Origin: Linepithema humile
Lineage: Eukaryota; Arthropoda; Insecta; Hymenoptera; Formicidae
Direction of reading: 5' to 3'
NCBI RefSeq assembly: GCF_040581485.1
Contig: NC_090128.1
Span: 34,998,931 to 35,062,930, forward strand
DNA: 64,000 nt
Position 1 is the stretch's first letter, and the number at the start of each line of letters is the position of its first letter. The translations under genes were made by a program, and so were the position numbers. This document shows positions 43,301 through 55,015 of the stretch, piece after piece. Under the pieces are notes generated by a model. That model ran no database searches and was not told the DNA's origin. It saw nothing but the letters and a program-made list of their open reading frames with translations.

Positions 43301-46300
43301 TATTACATTTACATGCGGCTTTATTTCGCAGTGGATCTATTAACGATAGGCACCGGTTAGACGGCATACGAGTGTCTCGTAAAGACGTTTGGTAAGTACC
43401 GAGAGTTGGAACAAGAGGAAAGAGTGAGAGAAGAAAAAAGAGAAAGAAAGAGGTAGAGGAAGACGGCGGGAAAGAGAATCGTACTGTATACCGTACAGCG
43501 GACGCGAAACTTGTTTCTACGCAAGTCGCAGAAACGTTCGGACCACCCTCAAGTTTCCATTCGCGGCGTGATTTAGAACGCGCGTCCGGCGCATCCGGAA
43601 ACCATTGATCATCGATCGCTTGTTATCGAGACGTACTTACGCCTGATATTGAAACACATAAGTGCACGCGAAGAGCTTAAGGCCTGATTTGCAATGTGCT
43701 TCTTGCGTATTGTTTCTTGCTCTCTGCCTTTCGTATTTCTGCTTTTTATGTGTTTATCGCACAGAGTCAAGAAACACCGTGATTTACAATTTCTCCTTTC
43801 TAAATTTCCAAGAAAAATATGTCATTATATAAAGGCAAAAAAAGCAGAAAACAAAAATCAAAAAGCACATTGTAGATTGGACTTAATTGTGCACAGTCAG
43901 CAAAATTTCCCACAGTGCTTTAATCTTCTGACTGTCAGAAACATAATGTTATCGCAAAATCTATTTTTGTCGATTGTGGAATCCGACTCAATTATAATAT
44001 CTTATAAGCATATTTGAACCTTCTATTGTGATGGATATCTACGTCCATTATCGGTTATCTTAAGTCAAGGTAAAAAAAAAAAAAATAAAAAAAACAGGTA
44101 AGAAAAACGAGTCTTAAAAGAAAGATTAGTTCTATGGAAAATGGAAAAAACACATTAAACTGATTATTACTTGAGGGAGGATTGGACGAAAAAAAAAAGG
44201 GAGATAAAGAAGAGAGACGCAGAGCTGCTGACCAGCCACCGTGTGTACACGGACAAAGAAAAAGAAAGCTTCCCAGAAGCTGTAGCCAACGATGGATAAG
44301 CGAAACTCGACATACCTTGCGTATTTCTCGGCGTATGTGCTCCCGCAGCACGTCGAGACGAGTCGCCAAGGGCAGCTGGTCACTGCCAGCCATTCCATAC
44401 TTGCTCGACAGTTCGTAAAGAACTGGGTGCCTGATGTAATCACCCTGAAACAGATTCCAAGTTTGACCCTGAGTTATTGACGGCTGACACAGCGCGCGAT
44501 CGCGGTTTCGGCAAAACAACGAGCGATAAGATCGAGTCGCGCGCGCGCGCGCGCGCGCGCGCGCGAACGGCTCGTCGGACGGTTAATCATTCTTTAATTA
44601 AAGAAATTTTCTTCCACTCTAGAATAATTTTCGTTTCTTTACAGGCGACACGAATAAAGCGTGAAATCTGTATTTAATCGATTTCTCATCTTTGTGCCAA
44701 ATAAGATTCGTATCAATTAATAATCAACGATATACTGCAATATATAACTCGTTTCTGTACACTAAACGTATCTTTCGGTATTACGTGCAAGCCCGCGTTA
44801 ATCTTTTCATTCCAAAGAATAATAATAATCGCAATAATTGTGCGTTAGCGTGTTATAAATTAATATACAATTAATATAAACGCCAGAGCGGAAATTAGAT
44901 CGTAAATATCTACGTTCAGAGGTATCGCGACGAGCCCAGCGCCGAGAAAATATCTTTCAACCGGAAATCGTCTGGCACGTACGCGGCGGATATACACCGT
45001 TGTGGCCTACTCCATGAGATATGGATATAGACTCTAAGCAAACAACGCACGAGGGGAAAGTATCGATCTCCCGCGGTCTCGCGGCATTGGCACGAAGCAT
45101 CGTCTATTGTGCGAATGTACGTCAATAGGTGTCAATCCGCGTAGCGATTCAATTAGTTCGTCTATTGAAATACTCAAGGGTATTCGATTAGCTTTCATAA
45201 TGGACGCGTTAGTGATCTACTTCAAATGTGCAGGGTGAATCGCGCGAGTCGCGATGACTCTGCACAGCGCGAATTCAAGGCCGCATCAATATTCGATTTT
45301 GCCGAAAAGATGGATTTTAATCCTTCACGATCCAAAATAATTGCGGCGAATATAAACCAGTATTAAATATTTCGACCTTATACGGTTATGAAGCTGGCAC
45401 CCCAAAATACGAATTTTTATAAAACATGCGGCATTTGATTGTCCACAATTTTACCATGTTTGTCCGTACATAATCTTTTGTTGTCCACTTTGCAAAAAAA
45501 ATTACAAACAAAAAATTTCAGAGTGCCAGCTTTACAGACCTCATCCTTATTTTAATGTTACCAGATTAAGATAAATGTAACAATTAATTATAATTATATA
45601 AAAAGTGAAAAGTAGGAGAACATAATTCGCTAATCGCTACTGCCATCGTGCGTTGCTTCAATTATTTAGAAAACTATGCGCAGGGGATTGTCGCAAAACA
45701 CCATATCGACTCCACCTTATAAAACCGCAAAGAATCAAATTAATTTAAAGTCAAAATAACTTGGGAACCTACCGCACAAGGCACGATGCAAGTACGCAAG
45801 TACTTAGAACTGGCCACAGTCAGTGGAATGCAACTGAATGAATGCGATTTCTTCTTTGTTTTACCCACACTGATAAACGACATTGTAATTCGTCGAAATG
45901 CTACTGTACATCGATACGTCGAAAATACTTTTATTCCTTAGCGCACCACACCGATTGAAACGTGAGACTACATTGTACACTATCCCTTCAACAATACGTT
46001 ATTAAAATTCACATCGAGCAACAAACAACCTTCCGTCGCGATTAATCAGTAAGTGAATCACTGTCACTGAAGCGATAATCTCAGCGCTGTAACCACGCCG
46101 GCAACTAAACTGTCAACCACCTGTTGCAAGCGAAATATCTACAATATCACGTCCGCACCTCCGTATTTCTGCGATTGTGCACACTATCGTTATCACACTG
46201 GACTGTAACTGTAAAACCTGTTTAGTTTCCGAGAGCACGACACGTTCCTCGAATTTGAGAATTGGAAATGACTAAGAAGACGATCGCGAGAACGCCATTA

Positions 46301-48610
46301 TCTCTTATCAGAGATAACACTGATACTCAAAGCCGCACTTATCGCTTCCTTACAATCACTTATATAAAAGTATTAAAAAGAAAAACAACCAATCGTTACC
46401 TTAGCCGTAATGTACAGTTTAATGCAATCAAATCGTAACTCATGCTGTGTATATTACAAGATTTTTATTGCAATTTAACGTCTAAATAAATAATCAAATG
46501 TGTATCACATATTAATCACCACTGTAACTTTTTAGTTTTTTGTAAATGTAATGACTTTGTAAATTCAAATATTCAATATACTTGAAGAAATATCTATGAA
46601 ATTATATTGTGATTACATTAAATTATATATAATAAATAGCATAACATAAATATCAAAAGTTACTTCATAAAATATCAGCATCGTGTTTATGATTCGATTG
46701 TATAAATTATATAAATTCTATTCGTGTTAATACGTCATAAAAAATAATGTAAACTCCGGCTGTTCGAGGAGAATGAAAGTATGTACATCTGGACATTAAT
46801 TTAGAGCGCCGAGGGACACAAGAAAAAATGTGTACACGGTGTGCACGACTGACACACTGACGCACCATCTATTTTCATACGTTCCACAATATTTGTGCCA
46901 TGTACAATAATCCCGGGAGGTCAACAGACATTGCGACGTCACGGGAACCCTTTTCGCATGAACAAATGTTTCGCGGCAAGATTAAGAAATATAAACGAGC
47001 GATGTCTGACTCATGCAAGTGTGAGCTCTGCTCCGAGACGGAGAATTGTTTTTACTGATGCAAGCCTCCCGGGCAAACCATTACGTAGAAGCCACAATGT
47101 CAAATTTAGAGTCTTGAAAACGTCTGTAACAGCATCGCATTATAAATCCATTATTAATCCATTACAAAATTACGATAAAAACAATTTAATATAAGTATAA
47201 ATTTTTACGAAATTTGAGCAAAATCGATACATATTTTTCGTTTTACTGTAATAACTAAAGGTGAGGAAAGCAATTAAATTCATTATAAAATAAGTTGGAA
47301 TAAATCACCCACGACATTCTCACAGCTGTCAAATCGCCACTCCACTCGTTATGAAATCCGAAAAAAAATTGTCAACGAGTGATCTAATATGAAAGCTGAT
47401 GGCCTTACGAAACGTATAATCCATGAACCCTTTACCGAAAATGGAACTCGCAGTTATACGTGAAAGTTCGAAACGAGAATCGGTGTTTCTCTTGTTGCGT
47501 CGATTCCACGATCTCCCGATGACGTATCAAGTGGACTCTAACCTGCAATAGTTACAATGTTACACTCGTAACTATGTCCGATATTGCATAGGTTTCAGCA
47601 ATTCACTTATGTCGCAACCGAATGTGCTCCGCGGACGTTCCATCCCCGGATATTTTCGGTCTCGTCGGTAAACTCGCAAGAGCAGGTGTTACCGGGGACC
47701 GACCGGTGTGAAAAGTCATCCGGGGACCGGTTACACCGAAGCACCGATTAACGCCAACTGACTTTACCTTCTTCGTCTGGTAAAACCCTACCTATACGTC
47801 AGGTACGACGATAACAACCTCTACGTGAAACCGGTATCATTTCGAGTTAAATTTCGGCGCTCGAACGCGCAAAAGTGTAAGATTTATCTTTTCCACAGTT
47901 TCGAGAAAAGCGAATTCGACGACGTCACAGCGATGTGTAAAATTAAATAACTTCGTAAATCTGTGCAATTCACTGGTGATTAGGCGTGTCTAGATTAACC
48001 GCGATTTATCTCCTGTCATCTACATTGTAAATATAAGTATAATCTAACATCTGGGAGACAGAGCTAACCGCTAAGCAGAGTAAATTAAGCTAAACAGTCG
48101 TTGCGACTAGGTGCTGGTTGCATCAACGTCGGTTAACCCTCGTTAACTGAATTTTCTTTCTGTGTCTACGTTGCGAGTGTAATCTAGAAGGGAACAGTGA
48201 GTCGTTGAGCAGAGTCAATTAAACCAGACGATGTAGAAGCGGAGCAAAACGCGAGTAAGAAATTGGATAGATATCAGGTGTGCGCACGGTTCGTCACGCC
48301 TGGTTTGCCGCGACCGAGAACTCGCTCGTCGCGATCCACGAAAACAGCATTGATCCCCGTCGTCGGTGTGGAAAAGCCTACTTCGGGGGACAAGTGCATG
48401 TGCGTTGCGGACGAAAGAGCGAGGCCGACAAAAAGGTGGAAACGCGTTCGCGTACGAATGTCTACGTATCGCGGATCCAGAAAGAGGTATTCGACTATGG
48501 CGTCCGGCACACGGGATAAATGTACGTCGGGCACGCGCGCCAGTTCGCAAAGAGAGCGTGGATGGAGAGCCGCGGCGAAGACTCACCTGATAATAGCTCG
48601 ATTCCGCCAT
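22358..48610 (-). CDS. Pkn: Serine/threonine protein kinase N (PKN/PRK), complete, 18 coding exons
   Basis: A Rho/Rac effector kinase of the AGC/PKC-related group acting on actin and cell shape. Exons, 5' to 3': 48610-48587, 44444-44316, 42723-42522, 34301-34198, 33601-33397, 32667-32513, 27650-27399, 26805-26655, 26570-26483, 26399-26044, 25974-25736, 24843-24685, 23897-23580, 23510-23359, 23275-23056, 22968-22861, 22785-22645, 22501-22358. The sum is 3147 nt, 1048 residues. The start is MAESSYYQ, the only ATG that splices into exon 2. Domains: three HR1 coiled-coil repeats (about 30-105, 130-205 and 222-300), a C2-like domain (about 355-500), a Pro-rich linker (about 600-632) and a kinase domain (721-980). 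Key residues: Gly loop GRGHFGKV 728-735, Lys750, YRD Asp846, DFG Asp864, activation-loop Thr880 (GTFCGTPEF) and APE 889-891. The turn motif is Thr1022 (LTPP). The C-terminus FKDFTYMADWC has Thr1042 in the hydrophobic motif, where vertebrate PKNs have an acidic residue. All phases agree. Confidence 0.95.
25975..26043 (-). other. 69-nt frame-preserving PKN intron 10
   Basis: Donor GTAAGA and acceptor TTTGCAG. Its length is a multiple of three and it holds no stop in the PKN frame, so retention would simply add 23 residues between the C2-like domain and the Pro-rich linker. The flanking exons read naturally when it is spliced. Confidence 0.7.
28121..30401 (-). CDS. Unrecognised 730-residue protein nested in PKN intron 6
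   Basis: Two exons, 30401-29496 and 29407-28121, are joined across an 88-nt intron with good GTAAGT and TAG ends. The frame is open throughout and ends in TGA. The start is taken as the first in-frame ATG (MYGRQDNSSDGSS); a stop lies in frame upstream at 30459-30461, so an additional 5' coding exon is unlikely. It lies on the same strand as PKN, but its own stop means it cannot be a PKN exon. Near the N-terminus is a short hydrophobic/beta-like block (PPWLVRAEVTIRHGD, then GGIRMICRWN). Long Ser/Thr-rich, low-complexity stretches follow, with several RRPS-type basophilic phosphosites and acidic clusters (GESEAEDSDESG). A Cys cluster NPTCSCEHCRRYF (Cys697, 699, 702) lies about 30 residues before the end. 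There is no signal peptide or membrane segment. Likely an intracellular, mostly disordered, phosphorylated adaptor. The gene is probably real because codons stay open over 2.2 kb and the splice is consistent, but I cannot name its family. Confidence 0.75.
30402..32512 (-). other. PKN intron 6 upstream of the nested gene
   Basis: Probably holds the promoter and 5' UTR of the nested gene. It is CpG-rich with mixed composition. No further coding exon can be supported, though antisense frames stay open by chance in the GC-rich part. Confidence 0.45.
35618..35650. repeat. CA-rich simple repeat
   Basis: Imperfect CACACA/CGCACA run of about 33 nt within PKN intron 3. Confidence 0.8.
40082..40187. 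repeat. GGCA tetranucleotide minisatellite
   Basis: About 26 copies of a GGCA/GGCG tetramer over roughly 106 nt, with a few GAGCA or AAGCA variants. It is open in all three forward frames and looks like a poly(Arg-Gln-Ala-Gly) or poly(Leu-Pro-Ala-Cys) ORF, but this is an artefact of the repeat. Confidence 0.95.
40897..40905 (+). promoter_or_regulatory. Candidate TATA-box promoter, antisense to PKN
   Basis: TATAAATAG is a near-ideal insect TATA box. A TCAATTC initiator-like element follows about 27 nt downstream (40922-40928). A short open frame with ATG at 41032 (19 codons, starting MFCCVLPCQ) lies about 110 nt further on. It is on the opposite strand to PKN. No protein-coding gene was found behind it, so it may drive a non-coding RNA or be a chance match. 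Confidence 0.4.
44538..44565. repeat. (CG)14 dinucleotide tract
   Basis: 28 nt of uninterrupted alternating C and G, 94 nt upstream of PKN exon 2 on the transcribed strand. Such runs are rare in animal genomes and favour Z-DNA. Confidence 0.95.
45391..45532. repeat. Short inverted-repeat element
   Basis: The 10-bp ends AAGCTGGCAC and GTGCCAGCTT are perfect complements about 140 bp apart, and similarity extends imperfectly past them. The interior is AT-rich with two GTCCAC-type segments. It may be a small MITE; the target duplication is not clear. Confidence 0.5.
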
Positions 48611-49394
48611 CTTGCTCCCGCACCTATACGCTCTCTTCCACTCACTCACTCACTACTGCCGCTTTCTATCCGTCCTTTGTGCGCGTCGTAAAGCCGACGA
48701 GAGGTGGTCCATGGTGCGTATGATCGCGCGCCGGAATTATATTTTACTGCGTGCGTCGCGTCGGCGCCGTGCTCGTCGCTGTACAGCGCCGCATTTCACG
48801 TCCCGCGAGGATATAACACGCGCATCGAATTCCGTCCCGCGCGAACCGATCAGCCGACGGGATCGTTGCTGACGACTGCTCCTGATATCGATAAAGCCGC
48901 CGTGCACCGTGAGTCGCGGCACTACCACAACCACAGAGATGGCTGAATGAAAGACGCGCGACGCTCACGAACAAAATGCAGACACGACCGCATTCCACCG
49001 CACCGGACTGGCAACTGACGGAAAACGCCGGGCCAATCGCCACACAAGGCGCATGCGCTGATCCTTCGTTATTGCAAATGACGCGAGTTTACGAAACCAA
49101 TCAATGTTCGTTCATTAAATATGATTACTTTATCGAAGTTTGAAATAAAAAATTCTTAAAATAAATTTTCTGTTAAATAAAAATAATCATATTGCACGTT
49201 AAAAATACAATATAAAGATTTCATGGTATTTTATGTTTATAACATGCTTGATACGATTCATTATCATTTAATTATGTACATATATTCATATTCTAATAAC
49301 AAAAGCAGTAAATTGATGCTGCAAATTGTTATATAAAAACAAATATATATTTATGTATAATATATGATGCTTTTGGAAGTCTGTAAATATATTA
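48611..49394 (-). other. PKN 5' UTR and promoter region
   Basis: The first part (to about 49070) is CpG-rich, as expected of a broad promoter. It is followed by an AT-rich gap before the COG6 stop codon. No TATA box is obvious. Confidence 0.55.
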
Positions 49395-51989
49395 TTACTG
49401 AGAAATTAATGTCTCAAGAAGCTCTTCGGGTGTCCTAGAAAAAAGATTGGTGGGACTTTGGTATAAATTTTTCGGGTCATGGCAGGCATCGTATAACTGC
49501 TTATATATAGCTCCGATGACTTCAAATGATCGTTTCTGAGTAATTGTACGATGATTGTTGCTTTGCAATAAACTTATTTGTGGCAATAGCAAGACATCTG
49601 GCATCACTAGAAATGCCTCGAGTTTATTCTGTAACGGATTAGTATATTAACGTTTGCAAGCAATTATATATTATTTAATGCCAATAAGTTCAGTCACTTA
49701 CAGTGAACTCCTTTATACTGAGAGCATCCATACCAGGAATGGATGAAAGTGGCCCTTGCTCACGTCCTTGTAGAATGGTGTAAATCGAGCCAAGATTTAA
49801 ATGTGCTACTAAAGAACTAGCTTGTTCCGATGTAAGTGTATCGATTTGCGCATCTGATTGTGCCTATATTATAATAGTTTATTACAACGTGTATAATAAT
49901 CAAGACTTAAGAATCAAATAAAACAATGAATGTAATTCTAATAATTAAAATAGATCGCGCCCGATTCTAGTGTAAGTTTAGATAAAAACTAACCAATCAC
50001 CTGTAACCTTTCTAATCTTTGATCCATGTACTCATACAATGCTAATGTCGATTGTATTTGATGCATACAATTTAGAAGATATACAGCCATATCCACGGTT
50101 GGCAATCTGGACGCTGTTTCATTGACTTCTTGGAGCAATGGATCAATGATGCATGACACAATCTGCCAATCATAAAATAATATATCTTAATTTGATAAAA
50201 CTGGATTAAGTTTAAAACATAAGAAACTATTTTTGTTAAAAATACCTGCAGCATATCTCTTTCTCTGTCTTCAGCTATACTGGCGACAGACAATATTTCA
50301 TTCAAAAGTGATAACAGTCTTGAAACAGATGGAGCAGGGATCAAATCATTGCCCGGAGGCTCTGCGCGTTCCCCGAGAGCGATTCTCGTTTCTCTCTGCA
50401 ATCTGCTCAAAAAACTTTTTTCGCTTAAAGCTAATAAATCTGACAATGTTTGATCCAGAATGCTATCAGGTATGACTTGCTCAGTAATAGCACGATAAAA
50501 TCTGATTAAAGTTGTGACTGAATATAATACTGTTGCTGGTGCTTCTGTGGATATAACATGCTCTATTCGCGATTTTAAAGGATGACATAATCCTTCTGTG
50601 ATGTTACTTAATGCTTGTTTCACTTGATCTGACACATCTGTAAAATTTTTTTGCACATTTAATTTTAAGCAACATTTAATTTGAAAAAAAATTTCTTACC
50701 TGTTTTATCACAGCTTTTCACTAAAGTAAGAATGTTCTCTTTCTCTACAGGAATTATTTGATGCAACCAAGCAAGCATATCGCCAATATATCGCTTAGGA
50801 TCATTGGCATGCATCTCTATAGGATTAGGTGTTCCACCAAAACCTTCTCCTAATGTTAATGCATCTATAAAAGATCCTACCAAAGCAGTTCTTCTAGCTG
50901 CACAATATTCATCTACAATGTATCTAGAAATATTTAGAGAAATATTTGTTTACAATAAGTACATAGTAATTTAAAAGATTTGTGTCTAAATATTGATCTT
51001 ACTTAAATAACACTGGCCTATCTTGCAATTTACTCATAGCCTTAATAAGTAATGGTGCTAAACGTTCGTTTTCTATATTTTTACATTGAGTTTGTGTCCA
51101 TCGATATAATCTTTCAAGCGCTGCTTCTTGCAATAGTGTCATTCTTTGCATTATATCCAGAGCTAATGCTTGATAACCAGATTGCATCAACACTCTGCAT
51201 TTACCATGAATATCCTGAATTCAGAACAGGATTATAAGCAATCAATATAATTATCATTACTAAAGATAAATAACTTTTAATACATCACCTGTACTTTATT
51301 AACTACAGAGAAGAAATCTTCTGTTATAGGCGATTCTCTAGTTGATCCATGCAGAACAGTTAGTTCTGATGAAGTCAATTGGAAATTTTTGATAAATGCA
51401 CTCGCAACTTCTTGTTGCATGGATAATACTTGACTGAAAAAATATATGAACAATATGTTTCTTTAATGTTGCAATTATATATCTTTGTACAATCATATAT
51501 ACATTATATTTTTACCTTTCATTCTGAAGCTTAGAAGTCTGTTCTATGAGTTGTGACGTTTGAGCTTTTGTAACTTGTAAACGATTAGTCATAGACTGCA
51601 CAGCTGTATTCATTGCTAAAACATCTTGATAAACATCATCCAAGGAAGCTTTTACTTCTTTAAAGGCAGCCAGAAATTCTTCATTTATCGCTAGACTTCT
51701 TCTCTCTATTTTGCTACGCAAATTTCTGCGAGAATTTAATGTATTTTCAGTAAAGAATGTCGATAACTCCTTTAAAGCTTCCAACGTGTCCTAAAATATA
51801 TTGCACAATCTTTGATACTGTCACAATCAATTGATATTAAAAATGAACACTTAGTTTTTGATTGATGGCAAAATAATATTTGTACATTGATTTATTTGTT
51901 ATAAATTGTACCTTATCATGTTCTACTCTAGATTCCAATAATTTATTGACTCTCCGCACTAAAGCGGAATTAATATTTTTTTCGCTCAT
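49395..51989 (-). CDS. Cog6: Conserved oligomeric Golgi complex subunit 6
   Basis: Exons, 5' to 3': 51989-51912, 51790-51516, 51433-51289, 51214-51003, 50923-50700, 50637-50246, 50162-50001, 49863-49702, 49628-49395. They total 1884 nt in one frame, 627 residues, close to the usual length of about 650. COG6 is a lobe-B subunit of the COG tether, which sorts retrograde vesicles within the Golgi and supports glycosylation. Family signatures: the N-terminal MSEKNINSALVRRVNKLLES, the coiled-coil segment SLDDVYQDVLAMNTAVQSM, the central CAARRTALVGSFIDALTLG and NDPKRYIGDMLAWLHQ, and a helical C-terminal half. The start is the first ATG and has no in-frame competitor. The gene is divergent from SelT (743 bp between start codons), so the two may share a promoter region. 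Confidence 0.95.
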
Positions 51990-52731
51990 CGCAAAATTTC
52001 GATTTTGAAGTTTTCGAACAACGTATAACCTACATCATATGTAAATGTCAACGTAGCCATACCAGCGAGGCAAACGTACACGTCACACAGATGACATTTG
52101 CAATCATGTGACGAGTGCGTTCAGAAAGCGCAACAGTAAAGACATTTTAGAAACCGAATCTGATTGGTAAATTTAGAAATGTCCACCAATCAAAAACAAT
52201 TATTCTTTACATCTACAATAGTTATATACTGTGACTATACTTTCTGAACGCAGTCTTAAATTTTTGCATATCATCTTACATATTATTTTTTAAACATAAA
52301 CAATTTTTTTTATTTTGATGCAGAATATGAAAAATAAAAAAAATTGCTTTTTATCCACGAACATGATTTGCAGTTCAAATGTAAATATTTGAAAAACTAG
52401 TAATCGAAGCATGCAAGAATGCTGTCAGATTAAAACTTATTTTTTATTTTTAATAAATGACAAAAATTTATTTCAACGTACCAAATAAAAAGCAAACATC
52501 AATTATATTTCACAGCATCCGCTTGTTATATAAAAACGAAAAGAAAAATTTGAAAGCTTATGTACAGTATCGATACTCGACTCGATAGATTGCCATGAAA
52601 GAAAGACGGAGAAAGAGAGAGAGAGAGAAACAGAATACGCTAAGTTGATAGATACCATGCAGTAGTAGTTCGATACGCTTAGTTGTGCGTGAGCGTGTAG
52701 AATACATTTTCTTCAATGAATTAGAATAAAT
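51990..52731. other. Divergent promoter region between Cog6 and SelT
   Basis: About 740 bp between two start codons on opposite strands. It contains a MITE-like inverted repeat (52116-52252) and a GA-rich run (about 52605-52628). No other gene was seen. Confidence 0.7.
52116..52252. repeat. 137-bp MITE-like inverted repeat
   Basis: The ends TGCGTTCAGAAAG and CTTTCTGAACGCA are perfect 13-bp complements. A second, inner pair (GATTGGT and ACCAATC) is also inverted. It lies about 130 bp upstream of the Cog6 start codon. The target duplication is not clear. Confidence 0.6.
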
Positions 52732-53676
52732 ATGCACTGGCTAATACGTCCGTGTATTCTTGCTATTTTGCTGGTGCACAGCATAGAAGCAAATAGCGAT
52801 GAGGTGCCATTAACCAAGCTCGGCGCGAAGACGGGGCCGACTTTAAGATTCTTTTATTGGTAAGATTAACGATCCGCCTGATGATTTTTACGTATAAACG
52901 TAGCGACTGCAACTAGAAGCATTCATCCTATAAGATAATAGATATGTAACGATCGGCTATAGATAAATTACATAGTTTAACAAGATACTTGTTAGACAGC
53001 TTGTGTGCATCATTTTTATTAAATTGTTTAAATTTTATCATTCTAAAGAAAGATCTATCGTTCTGTTATAGTTACTCATGTGGCTACAAAAAAGCCTTTG
53101 AGCAGTATGTGACTCTTCTTAAGCAGAAATATCCAGAGCTTCATATCGAAGGAGAGAACTTTAATCCATCAGGTTATAATATGTTTATAGCAAAAGGATT
53201 GGTAATTATATTTATTGCTTAATATTTTTTCACATAATCTATATCAATTTACACTTTATAGTTTTATATAATTTTGTGTTTAGGGACTATTCAAAATATT
53301 AGTTATTATCGCAATTGTAAGTGGAGCTGATTTTCGTTTACTCCAATCGTCAGTGTGGCAGTGGTGTATAAACAATCGTTTTTATTCATGTGTACTAATT
53401 TTCCTGACGTGCAATGCCATAGAAGGTCAACTAATTTCGTCAGGTGCATTTGAAATACACTTTAATGGTAATTATAATTATTTTTGATATCTCACATTGT
53501 TAACATAATCATGAAATTATATATTTCATTTACTATAATGTATTTTAGATGTTCCTGTTTGGTCAAAACTTGAAACCGGCAGGATACCACAACCACTTGA
53601 ATTATTTCAAATAATTGATTTCCATTTGGATATGCAATTTTCAGAGATGGACGTAGGAAAGATTAAGTTTCAATAA
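52732..53676 (+). CDS. SelT: Selenoprotein T homologue with Cys in place of Sec
   Basis: Exons 52732-52859, 53072-53201, 53284-53467 and 53549-53676 give 570 nt, 189 residues. SelT is a thioredoxin-like oxidoreductase of the ER membrane. The protein opens with a signal-like hydrophobic stretch (CILAILLVHS) and carries the redox motif CYSCGYKKAFEQY. Cys43 and Cys46 form a CxxC pair, where vertebrates have CVSU (Cys and Sec). Conserved family blocks follow: LHIEGENFNPSGYN, a hydrophobic segment GLFKILVIIAIVSG, TCNAIEGQLISSGAFEI and DVPVWSKLETGRIP. No SECIS element is needed or was looked for, since the codon at position 46 is TGT. AATAAA at 53863 is a likely poly(A) signal. The gene is convergent with PITHD1, with 365 bp between stop codons. 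Confidence 0.95.
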
Positions 53677-53862
53677 GCAAAACAATTCCATTATATATAT
53701 ATTCAAAAATTAATAAATTTAATTATGTACTATGCCAGGAAGTTTGCTAACGATGTGTAATGTGATGAAAATGTGTACAATATACTTGCTAAGTAAAGTC
53801 TTTAATGTACATTTTATCATAGAACAATTCCAATAAGATAATGAACATATAAATGTAATTGA

Positions 53863-53868
53863 AATAAA
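53863..53868 (+). terminator. Candidate poly(A) signal of SelT
   Basis: AATAAA 187 nt after the stop codon in the short gap before the convergent PITHD1 gene. Confidence 0.5.
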
Positions 53869-54041
53869 TATGTTACCAAAATGTTTTCTTATTACAGGAT
53901 TTTGATTAGAACAAGTAACTGTATAAATTTGTTGTACAAATTTTCATAATAAGATATAATATGTTATCTCGTAACTTTTATTTCCAATATCCATTGCTTT
54001 TCATTTTAAACCAAACTCAAAAATATATTTTAATTAAAATA

Positions 54042-55015
54042 TTATTTAACCGCTCTACTTATTTCATTGAAATCTTTTGGATGATCGCTACTTAGAGGAC
54101 GTGCTTCATATGTACAGATGGTCACACCATGCCTATGAGGTGGAGTCCACTCTCCTCTGAGACCGATATAATAAATTCTAATTTGTTCCATGTTTCTATG
54201 ACCACTGAAGTAAAGACTTAAATGTTGTACTGATGAAAACTTGACTGTTCTGTAATAAAATACATAGTTTTTAAATTTTATATGTAATTTTAATATCTCA
54301 TATAAGCAATTTATAACTAAAGTTACAATAGAATTTTTTAAATTTTATAAACATAATAAAATAAATATATACCTCACAGCATACTCATGAGATCCATAGA
54401 TATCATTGATCAGTTCAAATTCCTGCTCTGGGGTAGTATTTACATTATCAAATATCATATGTGGCCGATTTTTGTATCTATTAATAAATAAAGCATTCTT
54501 TGTTTCTTGAATATCAATATATATTTCTTGAAACAAGAAAAAAGTATTAATTATACTCACAATTTTACTGTTTTGGGTGAAAAATCTTCATCACCAATTA
54601 CAATAAGACCTTTCAACTTTATATCTCCTGTAAAACTGTAAAGGAGAATATAAAATACCATGTAGATCATTTTCAATGTAAAAATTGCAGCGAACTACTT
54701 ACGGTATATTGAATAACAGCTCAGCATCTACATCACTTTCGACATACTGAAATAAAATAGAATAAAAATATTTAATTTTATGAAAATTTTGCAAAAAATT
54801 TGGTATACTTAAGATTTATGAAAAGTAAATTTCATTAAGATTACCTCTGATCTATCTAATCTCTCTTCCCATGTTTTAAAAACTTTTATACCACTACCTT
54901 CTTCACTTTCATTTAGACATTCCACTCTGTCTTTATCTATTTTTTCGTATAAATTATAATTGACACCAAGTTCTGCCGTATTATGTGTACTACCGCAATT
55001 ACAATGATAAGCCAT
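54042..55015 (-). CDS. PITHD1: PITH domain-containing protein 1
   Basis: Exons, 5' to 3': 55015-54845, 54746-54703, 54635-54561, 54477-54373, 54249-54042. They give 603 nt, 200 residues, near the family length of about 210. The PITH domain (also found after the thioredoxin fold of TXNL1) binds the proteasome in TXNL1; the role of PITHD1 itself is less clear. Matching blocks: an N-terminal His/Cys-rich start MAYHCNCGSTHN, VECLNESEEGSG, FKTWEERLDRSEYVESD, AELLFNIPFTGDIKLKG, YKNRPHMIFDN, and the C-terminal IYYIGLRGEWTPPHRHGV and TICTYEARP. The start is the ATG at 55015, matching the conserved MxHxxxxG-type N-terminus. All four splice junctions agree in phase. Confidence 0.95.

Larger units (their letters stand above)
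44445..48586 (-). other. PKN intron 1 (4.1 kb)
   Basis: Separates the 8-codon first exon from the HR1a exons. It contains the (CG)14 tract and a short inverted repeat, listed separately. The rest is mixed CpG-rich and AT-rich DNA with no coding exon seen. Confidence 0.7.

Noticed and set aside
44055..44519. Alternative PKN start MFCRNRDRALCQ reading into exon 2
   Set aside because: The reading crosses the exon 2 acceptor and then runs through the donor into poly-Phe-like intron; the 48610 start splices cleanly instead.
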